The notes below the pieces were generated by a model. It was not told the origin of the DNA. It saw only the letters and a program-made list of their open reading frames with translations, and ran no database searches. 64,000 bases of DNA from an uncultured archaeon. GTDB taxonomy: Archaea; Thermoproteota; Bathyarchaeia; 40CM-2-53-6; CALIRQ01. Position numbers and translations under genes: made by a program. Of the stretch, positions 26,294-33,432 are shown one piece after another (the first letter of the stretch is position 1; each line of letters begins with the position of its first letter). The stretch spans positions 32,445 through 96,444 of the forward strand of contig CALIRQ010000019.1 of the NCBI GenBank assembly GCA_938042195.1, written 5' to 3'.

Positions 26294-26359
26294 TTCACAA
26301 TTCACAAATTTAAATCTACCATAAATTTTTGTGAATAGTCAGATATGATGCGTTCACAA
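26294..26359. promoter_or_regulatory. TTCACAA repeat cluster (possible operator)
   Basis: Four copies of TTCACAA in 66 bp: direct at 26294-26300, 26301-26307 and 26353-26359, inverted at 26329-26335. They flank the TATA box (26307-26315) of the winged-helix gene. This looks like an autoregulatory operator, or sites for the neighbouring protein at the origin edge. Confidence 0.5.
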
Positions 26360-26810
26360 AAAGACATCATTCTTGGAAAGGCTCCAAGCGAAAAAGGAAG
26401 GCTGCAGTGGAAATGAAGGGGTTAGCGCCCGTTTCACAGAAAGTGAAGAAAAAATGAGGGGGAGAATTTCTGATGATGGTTTTTCCTCCGGAATGGACCA
26501 AAAGGGTGAATGGGCTTTGCGAACCCCCACCCCTCCCTTTCCAATAGATTTCGAGGGGGATCGGAGGGGGACAATAGGGGAGAAAAGAAAAATAAAGAAT
26601 ATTGATTAAAAAAATGTATGAAAAGGGATATTTTTCTTCCTCTCCTTGAATTCAAGGGAGATTTTTAAAAAAGGAAAGAAAATAAATTTCAAAAAGGGAG
26701 AACTCCAAAGGAAAAAATGGGGTGGGGGTGGGGCTATTTTTTTCTATTTTCTACTCTATTTCATTGTATGGGAAATCCTTTTTCCTCTACTGGAAGGGAT
26801 GGGTATTCCG
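26360..26810. other. Putative chromosomal replication origin (ORB-like motifs, AT-rich tract)
   Basis: About 450 bp without a convincing gene, directly upstream of orc1 and much more AT-rich than the surroundings. It holds several same-strand elements resembling the archaeal origin recognition box (CTCCAGTGGAAAC-AAAGGGG-like): best at 26402-26421 (CAGTGGAAATGAAGGGG), then 26486-26506, 26703-26728 (CTCCAAAGGAAAAAATGGGG) and weaker at 26785-26803. A/T-rich runs at 26581-26640 and 26661-26700 could be the duplex unwinding element. An Orc1/Cdc6 gene beside an AT-rich region with ORBs is the standard archaeal arrangement. Motif resemblance is judged by eye. Confidence 0.6.
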
Positions 26811-26824
26811 CTGGGGTGGGAGGA

Positions 26825-28066
26825 TTGTCGGCGAAGGATGCCTTGGACTCCCTTTTTTCCAGATACCTCTCCGGCTCTAGGATATTCGTGAATAGGGATG
26901 TTTTAAAGCATGATTATATCCCCGACAATCTCCCCCATCGCGGGGAACAAATCCAAAAATTGGGCGGCATCTTGGCCCCCGCTCTGAACAAATCCAAGAT
27001 ATCCAACGCATTCATCTATGGCAAGACCGGGACAGGGAAGACCGCCGTAACAAAATTCGTCCTTTCTAGATTCGAGGGTAAGGCGAGGGAGATCAATGCC
27101 CCGCTCGACGTTTGCTACGTTAACTGCCGCCTCTCCGGGACCAATTATAGGGTCTTGGCCTCAATTTGCAAATCTGTGGGGATGGAGGTCCCCTTCACGG
27201 GTTTGGCTACTGGGGAATTATTGGACCGATTCAAGAACTTCATCAACCTCCACAACTCCATAATAATAGTCGCCCTTGATGAGATGGACGCGCTCGTAAG
27301 GGATAGGGGAGATGACGACCTCCTCTACGAGCTCACTAGGATCAATGAGGGGCTGAGGAACGGTTGGGTGGCCCTCGTGGGCATTACGAACGACGTGAAC
27401 TTCAAGGAGTTCCTGGACCCGAGAGTTTTGAGTAGCTTGAGCGAAGAGGAGGTGGTCTTCAAACCATACTTGGCTAATGAGCTCTTCGATATACTCCAAG
27501 AAAGGGCGGAGATGGCCTTCATCAAGGGCGTGGTGGAGGAGGGGACCATAAGGCTCTGCGCCGCGCTGGCGGCCGGCGAGCATGGGGATGCCAGGAGGGC
27601 CCTCGACCTCCTCAGGGTGGCGGGCGAATTGGCGGAGAGGCTTGGCAGGGATAAGGTCGATGAGGAACTGGTCAGATTGGCCCAGCAGAAGGTGGAGCAT
27701 GATAGGATGACGGAGATACTGAAATCCCTGCCCATACATTCCAAGCTGGTCCTAATGAGCGTCTTCATCCTGAACACCAAACTCGAGGTTAACGGCGCCA
27801 TCACCGGCGACGTTTATAACGTCTATTCGGAACTATGCCAAAAGACGTCCTTGGAGCCCCTAACCCAGAGGAGGGTCAGCGGCCTAATAAATGAACTCGA
27901 CGTCTTGGGCATATTGAACGCTAGGGTCGTCAGCTTCGGTAGATATGGGAGGACGAAGAAGATACGCCTCGGCGTCCCCGAAAGGGTTATAATGGAGATA
28001 CTATCCGAAGATGAAATAGTTGGGAGGCTATTCAGCTTCTCCCCCACGTCGGTCAGGAAGAAGTGA
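26825..28066 (+). CDS. cdc6: Orc1/Cdc6 replication initiator
   Basis: About 413 aa. AAA+ domain with Walker A G-K-T-G-T-G-K-T near residue 70, Walker B L-D-E-M-D near 151, sensor 1 G-I-T-N-D near 185 and sensor 2 A-R-R-A-L-D near 257. A C-terminal winged helix (R-V-S-G-L-I-N-E-L-D-V-L-G) binds the origin. F-V-N-R-D-V-L-K-H-D-Y-I-P-D near the start is the classic N-terminal motif. TTG 26825 is chosen because family members begin close to this point and the longer frames (GTG 26816, ATG 26768, opening at 26717) run into ORB-like motifs. It loads the MCM helicase at the origin. Confidence 0.95.
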   Translation: MSAKDALDSLFSRYLSGSRIFVNRDVLKHDYIPDNLPHRGEQIQKLGGILAPALNKSKISNAFIYGKTGTGKTAVTKFVLSRFEGKAREINAPLDVCYVNCRLSGTNYRVLASICKSVGMEVPFTGLATGELLDRFKNFINLHNSIIIVALDEMDALVRDRGDDDLLYELTRINEGLRNGWVALVGITNDVNFKEFLDPRVLSSLSEEEVVFKPYLANELFDILQERAEMAFIKGVVEEGTIRLCAALAAGEHGDARRALDLLRVAGELAERLGRDKVDEELVRLAQQKVEHDRMTEILKSLPIHSKLVLMSVFILNTKLEVNGAITGDVYNVYSELCQKTSLEPLTQRRVSGLINELDVLGILNARVVSFGRYGRTKKIRLGVPERVIMEILSEDEIVGRLFSFSPTSVRKK

Positions 28067-28619
28067 GCCCCGACCGGTCGTTTCCATAGGCGTGGCATCC
28101 GGGAGCTTCAAATCCAAATCCCGGAGCGAGACAACCCTCCTAGTTGCGACCACTCTCGCCAATTTCAGGATAAGAAGGATCGCAATCGCGAGGATAACGG
28201 TCGACGGGATGGATTCCACGGAGAAGCTGCTCGAGGCCTTGGGCTCTGCCAAGGCCGATGCGATCCTACTGGATGGGATATGCCACGCTGGGTTCAATAT
28301 ATTGGATCCGAAATCGATCTCGAGATCCACTGGCATCCCGGTCATAATAATCTCCGAGGAGAAGCCCGATATGGCATCCGTAAGGAGCGCCTTGGAGAAG
28401 CACTTTCCGGATTGGAGGGAGCGCTGGAAGATAATCCGGAGGAGCGGGATGCCCATCCCCCTAGGGTTGGGGGAGGCCACCGTCTACTTCAAGGCCATCG
28501 GCATGAGCGCGGCTTCCGCGAAGGCGCTCATAAGATATCTTTCGGTAAATTCGAAATTCCCAGAGCCAATAAGGGTATCAAAATTGATCGCTAGGGGGTT
28601 GACCTCCCCCAAGCAATGA
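28020..28619 (+). CDS. DUF99 family protein (endonuclease V-like fold)
   Basis: Up to 199 aa; the recognisable domain begins near R-P-V-V-S-I-G-V. Family features: I-T-V-D-G-M-D-S-T, A-I-L-L-D-G-I-C-H-A-G-F-N, G-I-P-V-I-I-I-S-E-E-K-P-D and the C-terminal P-E-P-I-R-V-S-K-L-I-A-R-G. DUF99 shares the RNase H-like fold of endonuclease V, but its activity is unproven. The N-terminal D-D-G-P-F of the family is replaced by A-S-G-S-F, so the active site may be altered. It overlaps the orc1 end by 47 bp if TTG 28020 is used, with GTG 28092 the only later in-frame start. It overlaps the Nse1-like gene convergently by 42 bp. Confidence 0.82.
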   Translation: MGGYSASPPRRSGRSEPRPVVSIGVASGSFKSKSRSETTLLVATTLANFRIRRIAIARITVDGMDSTEKLLEALGSAKADAILLDGICHAGFNILDPKSISRSTGIPVIIISEEKPDMASVRSALEKHFPDWRERWKIIRRSGMPIPLGLGEATVYFKAIGMSAASAKALIRYLSVNSKFPEPIRVSKLIARGLTSPKQ

Positions 28620-29114
28620 GGTCATCAGCCTCCCAAGGTCCACCTCCGCCCTCGCCCTCCACCCCAGGGAGAGAAGCCCCTCCTCCTCGGCTATATAGCC
28701 ACTCCTTTCATAAATGTCCAACAGCGTCATCGCCTTCCATCTCCCGAGCTTCTCACTCAACAATTCCTCAACCTCCTTCCTCAGGGCCTTTCCCTGCTTC
28801 GATATTATGTAGGCGATTGTTATCGCCAACCCGGCCAAATTATCTATTCGCCAGCCCATCATCTTGGCCTCCACAGGCTTAATCGTCCCCTTCAATACCA
28901 CAAAGAAGCGCGAGGAGCCCTCCTCCCCTTCCCCCACCTCTTTGACCTCTAAATCGATCGCCTCCAATATCTCATTCAATTGCTCCAATACCTCCTTATA
29001 GTCCTCCCCAACCCTAGACTTCAATTCCCAAGACTTGGCCCCGGGTAGCCTTCCCCTCTTGAAGAGTAGCAAATGGGCGGCCCTTTTCAGCCGATCCCCA
29101 TAAAACCTCCTCAT
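28578..29114 (-). CDS. Nse1-like (KITE) protein, third gene of an Smc5/6-like operon
   Basis: 178 aa, two winged-helix-like units. Residues 45-80 (L-E-Q-L-N-E-I-L-E-A-I-D-L-E-V then F-F-V-V-L-K-G-T) resemble the first half of Nse1/MAGE proteins. Residues 90-165 (L-A-I-T-I-A-Y-I-I-S-K-Q-G-K, G-R-W-K-A-M-T-L-L, then G-Y-I-A-E-E-E-G-L-L-S-L-G-W-R-A) follow the pattern of the Nse1 C-terminal wing, where L-G-x-R-x-x-x-E is conserved. KITE proteins are tandem winged-helix partners of kleisins (ScpB, MukE, Nse1/Nse3). The ATG overlaps the kleisin stop as ATGA. The assignment is by motif pattern and operon position, without a search. Confidence 0.65.
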   Translation of the reverse strand: MRRFYGDRLKRAAHLLLFKRGRLPGAKSWELKSRVGEDYKEVLEQLNEILEAIDLEVKEVGEGEEGSSRFFVVLKGTIKPVEAKMMGWRIDNLAGLAITIAYIISKQGKALRKEVEELLSEKLGRWKAMTLLDIYERSGYIAEEEGLLSLGWRARAEVDLGRLMTSLLGGGQPPSDQF

Positions 29115-29884
29115 CCCGAACCGCCCTTTATGGCCTCCTCCGATATCGATATCGGAACGCTCACCCCAATCCTCCCTCCTCCCGCGCGCCCGCCTCTCAA
29201 CGAAATCTCCAAATCCTCGCCGAATCCCTCGAGTCCCACGAACCCATAGCTGATTAGGAAGCTCGCGTAATACGCCCTCTCCACGGCCTCCCTTAACGAT
29301 GGCGCCCGAACGAAGTCCCAATACCTCAAGCGCCCTTCCTTGCTCCTCTTCACGATCTCCTCGAAATACTCCCTCATCTTTTTCATGAAATCCCCTCGCG
29401 CTATCCCAATCCTTTCCAGATGGGCCTCGTCAACCCCCTCGGGAGGCATCCCGCCCTTTCTCTCGATCCTCCTCCGCCTCTCGTCATATGGCTTGAGGCC
29501 GCTCCAATAGGAAAGCCCCGCTTGAACACCCTCCAACGTGAGCCCCTCGAGCTCCACGATGGGGTGCCAAGATCTAAGGAAGGCCTTCGCCAAATCCTCG
29601 GGGGAAAGCCTTTCCATGACGCCCTTTAACGCCCCCGGTGATGAATAAAGGGAGCTCGATTGGAACTTGAGCTGAATCCCTTGGAGGCTCAGGACCCTCG
29701 AGATCGCATTCAGGACCTTGGCGTCCAAGCAATGATCCTCTAAGCTGGACAATCTCGGATGGATCTCCCTCACCTTGTTCAAAACCCTTCTTACATCGAA
29801 TAGGAATGGGTCTATTGCCCTCTTCTCAACGAGTTCGCAATCCCTCAATATCTCTAACAATCCCTTCCTCGATAGCGCTCCCAT
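29111..29884 (-). CDS. Kleisin-like protein (Nse4/ScpA type), second gene of an Smc5/6-like operon
   Basis: 257 aa. The N-terminal helical part (I-D-P-F-L-F-D-V-R-R-V-L ... L-D-A-K-V-L-N-A-I-S-R-V-L-S-L-Q) resembles the SMC-neck-binding helices of kleisins, in particular the L-D-A-x-x-L pattern of Nse4. The middle is charged and probably flexible. The C-terminal part (S-L-R-E-A-V-E-R-A-Y-Y-A-S-F-L-I-S-Y-G-F-V-G-L-E) has the form of the kleisin C-terminal winged helix that caps an SMC head. ATG 29884 has GGAGG just upstream and overlaps the SMC gene by 59 bp, implying translational coupling. It would bridge SMC heads and recruit the KITE protein. Confidence 0.65.
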   Translation of the reverse strand: MGALSRKGLLEILRDCELVEKRAIDPFLFDVRRVLNKVREIHPRLSSLEDHCLDAKVLNAISRVLSLQGIQLKFQSSSLYSSPGALKGVMERLSPEDLAKAFLRSWHPIVELEGLTLEGVQAGLSYWSGLKPYDERRRRIERKGGMPPEGVDEAHLERIGIARGDFMKKMREYFEEIVKRSKEGRLRYWDFVRAPSLREAVERAYYASFLISYGFVGLEGFGEDLEISLRGGRAGGGRIGVSVPISISEEAIKGGSG

Positions 29885-31847
29885 CGCCCTCCATCTCCTC
29901 CAATATTCCCACCCTCGAAACCCCGCCCACGTTTTGGACTACTATTACATGTGCATCTCCATCCACTCCCACTTGACCCGGCGTGATGACGATGTATTGA
30001 ACGCCCTGAAGCCCCCTCAAGCTGGAAACTATCAATTTCGAAACCTCCTCCCTATTCCTCGGATCGAGGTGGACGTCGAACTCATCTATTCCCCTGAACG
30101 GGGATCTTATGTGCTGTTGAAGGGCCAAGAGGAACGATATGAGGGCCAAGCTCCTCTCCCCCCCGCTTTGGGTTAGGGAATCCAACGGCGTCGGCCTCAC
30201 GCCCCTGAAGCCGGCGCTTATCTCCAATCCCGCCCCCTCTATATCCTCACCCTCAACTAACCTCACCCTTCCATTACCATTCACCCTTTGCAGCAATTCG
30301 TCATACCTCTTGCTGAGGGTCGATATGAAATCCTCCACTATGGACCTCCACCTCTCCTCGCGCCGCTTCAATTCAGCCTCCAATTCCCTCTTGCCTTGAT
30401 AAAGGCGCTCGGCCCTCTCCTTCAACGCCTCGAACTCGGTCGAGTAGGATTCGTAGGCCCTTTTAACATCCTCGGAGACGTCCTTCAGAGGCTTCAGCCT
30501 TTCCTCCACTGCGCTGATATCGGAGACTATCTCGATGTACCGCCTCGGGTTCAAAAATTCCTCCCCGAGTCCCTTAGCCTCCTCCAACAACGGTCCCAGC
30601 TCCCCCTCCTCCCCCTTTAATTGCAACTCCAAATCCCTTATCTCCCGGCTAACCATATCCCTCCTGAACCTTAGGATCCCCAGCTGTACCTTGAGATCCA
30701 CAAGCCTCTCGAGGCCAGCGGCCCATTCCCCTTCCACACCCTCCGCCTGGGACTCCAGCCGCGCCCTCCGATTCAGGAGCCCCTCCAACTCGGCCCTCAG
30801 GAGCTCCAGCAATCTCCGGCGATCATCCCTGCGGGATCTGAGGGAGTCGATGTATCGCCCAATGAGCCCTGCCGACGGATCCCCATACATACCCCCCAGG
30901 ATCGCCAAGCCCTCCTCCACCTCTCTGATCGAGTTCTCCGCCCATTCTAACTCCTTTGATAATTCCCCCTCCCGCCTCGAGGTCCACATCAAATCCCTTC
31001 TCAGAACCCCCCTCCCCTCCCTTAGGGAATCCATCTTGACCTCTAGCGATGCGAGATCCCTCTCCAGTCCAATTATATCGCCCTCAATCCCCTCCAACTC
31101 GGCCCTCTTAGCTTGGATCCCCTCCTCCAACCTCCTCATCGAGACCCTTTTCTTTGCGATCCTAGACCAGATCAGCTCCCTCTTCAGATCCATCAGCCTG
31201 CCCTCGAGCTCCCTCTTCATAAGGTATCTTTGATACTCCCTCCTCCAATATTCGTATGTCTCCTCCGCGGATTGCAAAACCCTCACGAGCTCCTCCTCCT
31301 CGCTCTCAATCGTCCTAAGCCTTCTCAGGGCCTCCATGACATCGGATCTATAGGATTGGAACCCTATGGCCTCCTCCAACATCCGCAGCTTTTCCTGGGG
31401 GCTCGTCGAGCCGAATTTGGCGACCATCAATTGTTGCATTATTATGAGCATGTTGTTCGGATTCAGGCCGAACCTCTCCAGGGCTCCGACTACGACCTCC
31501 TTCGGCACGGGCCTATCCTCTAGGAGATAGGAATAATCCCCATTACTCCTCAAAACTCTCGTTATGGCCACGACGTCCTTCTTATATTGGGGGAAGAGCC
31601 TCTCCCCACCTCTGGGCGAATTGTCCACAAGCAAGGATATGACCGCTTGATCCTTCCCCCATCGTACAAGATCGCTCAACCTCTTGGATCTCTCCGTGTA
31701 CGCTTGGCCGAGGACGACGGATATCGCCAGTAATATCGAGGACTTCCCGGCACCATTCGGCCCGCAGATTATGTTCAACCCGTCCTTTAAAGGTACGTAG
31801 GCATCCTCGTAGGACATGAAGTTCTTCAGGATCACGCCCTTGATCAT
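29826..31847 (-). CDS. Small SMC-family ATPase, Smc5/6-like
   Basis: 673 aa. N-terminal head: F-M-S-Y-E-D, Walker A G-P-N-G-A-G-K-S near residue 29 and Q-Q-L-M-V-A-K-F near 140. Coiled coil runs from about 175 to 500, with a short break near 320 (G-G-M-Y-G-D-P-S-A-G). C-terminal head: signature S-G-G-E-R-S near 562, then A-L-Q-Q-H-I-R-S-P-F-R-G-I-D-E-F-D, very like the Smc5 walker B region (A-L-Q-E-x-x-x-C-P-F-R-V-V-D-E-I), and Q-Y-I-V-I-T-P like Smc5's Q-Y-F-x-I-T-P. No globular SMC hinge or Rad50 C-x-x-C hook is evident. The ATG is 9 bp after the upstream stop. It is best seen as an archaeal Smc5/6-related SMC; Sulfolobus coalescin belongs to a comparable SMC-like group. Confidence 0.85.
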   Translation of the reverse strand: MIKGVILKNFMSYEDAYVPLKDGLNIICGPNGAGKSSILLAISVVLGQAYTERSKRLSDLVRWGKDQAVISLLVDNSPRGGERLFPQYKKDVVAITRVLRSNGDYSYLLEDRPVPKEVVVGALERFGLNPNNMLIIMQQLMVAKFGSTSPQEKLRMLEEAIGFQSYRSDVMEALRRLRTIESEEEELVRVLQSAEETYEYWRREYQRYLMKRELEGRLMDLKRELIWSRIAKKRVSMRRLEEGIQAKRAELEGIEGDIIGLERDLASLEVKMDSLREGRGVLRRDLMWTSRREGELSKELEWAENSIREVEEGLAILGGMYGDPSAGLIGRYIDSLRSRRDDRRRLLELLRAELEGLLNRRARLESQAEGVEGEWAAGLERLVDLKVQLGILRFRRDMVSREIRDLELQLKGEEGELGPLLEEAKGLGEEFLNPRRYIEIVSDISAVEERLKPLKDVSEDVKRAYESYSTEFEALKERAERLYQGKRELEAELKRREERWRSIVEDFISTLSKRYDELLQRVNGNGRVRLVEGEDIEGAGLEISAGFRGVRPTPLDSLTQSGGERSLALISFLLALQQHIRSPFRGIDEFDVHLDPRNREEVSKLIVSSLRGLQGVQYIVITPGQVGVDGDAHVIVVQNVGGVSRVGILEEMEGDGSAIEEGIVRDIEGLRTR

Positions 31848-31856
31848 CGGAGGGGC

Positions 31857-33404
31857 TCAGCCCTGCTGAGTTTGGATCTCGATCAACCTTGAGGCAGAAG
31901 GGGGAAGCCCCTCATAAAGGTTACCTAAGGGGGCCCTCATTGGTGCCCAGGATACCTCGTAAATCAGGACCTTTGGGGCGCCGTACTCCAACTCCCATCC
32001 CATATCCTCGTATACCAGCTTGAAGGAGGCCTCGCCGATGTCCACATCCCTCCCAGCCCCTAGCTCCGGAAATAGCATGCATGAGCTGGAGTAAGAGGCC
32101 CTCATCCAAACGATATATTTTACGTCGCTCGCCTTGAGCCATTCGATGGCATTGCCCCCATTTCCCATACTCCCCGCGAGTGGATCGACGCTTATGAACT
32201 TCCCGGGGTCTATTTCGCTGAAATAGATCACCGCGGGGCTATCGCAGAATATCCTCCCATCGCGATAATTTTCCTTCAACCAAAGGCCCCCCCTTCTCTC
32301 GGGGGCTATCGCGTAGCACTTCCTCTCGAAAACCCATATCTGGCTTGCGAAAGGAATCGCTGTCATGAGGATCAGCGCGAGAACCAAGACTCCCCTTCTC
32401 AGGGCCCTCGACCCGATCCCCTTTGAGCGATCTTGGATGATCCATGGGCTCAGGATCGAGATCAATGGAACGACGGATATCGCGAAGCGCTCCTCCCCTA
32501 AATTCGCCCCGAGATAGTATCCGACGCTCACGGTCAGGAAGATCGAGAGGAGGAGGAAGTAGATTGCCCTGAGGCGAAAATTCCTCTTCGGGGCTAGAAG
32601 CGCGACGATGAACAGACCGGCCGTCATGGTATTGAGGAGCCAGAAGTAATGGAACAGGTCCCAGTATCCCCTCTCCGTCCCCAGGATCCAGCCGACATCA
32701 TGCCGAACCGCCGATGCCTCCGCCTCGTACCAATAGAGGGGGTTGCCGGTGTTCGCGTAGCTCCAATAGCTCCATCCCGCGAACACCGCAGCCATGCAGA
32801 GGATATGGAGGGCCAAATCCCTCGCCCTGAACCTCCTTTGGAGGATCCCCAAGGTCAGCAGAAGGGCCGCGTGGAGCCAATTCTCATAACGCGCCATCAT
32901 GCCCAGCATGGCCGCGAGCGAGGAGCTCGCGAAGCGCCCCTTTAGGTAGAAGAAGAGGGAGGATAGCGTGAGGAACGCGGCTAGGCTCTCGCTCAGCCCG
33001 AGCACGTTTATGCCCACGAACCAGGGCTGGAGGGCCAGCCCTAGGCCGCCGACCAGCCCCGCGATCCTTGATTCGAACGAATCCTTGGCGATGACCATCG
33101 CCAAGGCGCAGCAGGCGCTGCCGATCAGGATGTTCAAGGCCCTCGGGATGGTCAAGTCCGAGATCCCCGTCGCCCACATCCCGATGGCCGATAGGTAATG
33201 GAAGAGTGGCAACCAGACCAAGTTCATGCCCGGCGCTCTAAAATCCGAATAAGCGAATGAGTTCCTCGCGGTTAAGTAGCTGATCAGCCAATGGTGGTAC
33301 GAATCCCCATACCAATCATAACTCAAGGAGGCCCAATGCCATATCCTTATCGCCAGAGCCGCCATGAAGACCATTATATAGGCGGCGAAGTCCCGCTGGC
33401 GCAT
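31857..33404 (-). CDS. Polytopic membrane glycosyltransferase (GT39/PMT-like)
   Basis: About 515 aa. Around ten membrane helices fill residues 5-375, followed by a soluble lumen-side domain of about 140 residues. The first external loop, Y-D-W-Y-G-D-S-Y-H-H-W-L, carries acidic residues where the GT-C enzymes place their catalytic Asp, and A-P-G-M-N-L-V-W-L-P follows. These enzymes transfer sugars from polyprenyl-phosphate donors to proteins or lipids. ATG 33404 has GGGGGAGGG just upstream. Its position directly before the SMC operon is probably incidental co-transcription. Acceptor and donor are unknown, but the window encodes several surface proteins with likely glycosylation. Confidence 0.8.
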   Translation of the reverse strand: MRQRDFAAYIMVFMAALAIRIWHWASLSYDWYGDSYHHWLISYLTARNSFAYSDFRAPGMNLVWLPLFHYLSAIGMWATGISDLTIPRALNILIGSACCALAMVIAKDSFESRIAGLVGGLGLALQPWFVGINVLGLSESLAAFLTLSSLFFYLKGRFASSSLAAMLGMMARYENWLHAALLLTLGILQRRFRARDLALHILCMAAVFAGWSYWSYANTGNPLYWYEAEASAVRHDVGWILGTERGYWDLFHYFWLLNTMTAGLFIVALLAPKRNFRLRAIYFLLLSIFLTVSVGYYLGANLGEERFAISVVPLISILSPWIIQDRSKGIGSRALRRGVLVLALILMTAIPFASQIWVFERKCYAIAPERRGGLWLKENYRDGRIFCDSPAVIYFSEIDPGKFISVDPLAGSMGNGGNAIEWLKASDVKYIVWMRASYSSSCMLFPELGAGRDVDIGEASFKLVYEDMGWELEYGAPKVLIYEVSWAPMRAPLGNLYEGLPPSASRLIEIQTQQG

Positions 33405-33432
33405 CGGAGCCCTCCCCCAAAGGCCTGGAGCG

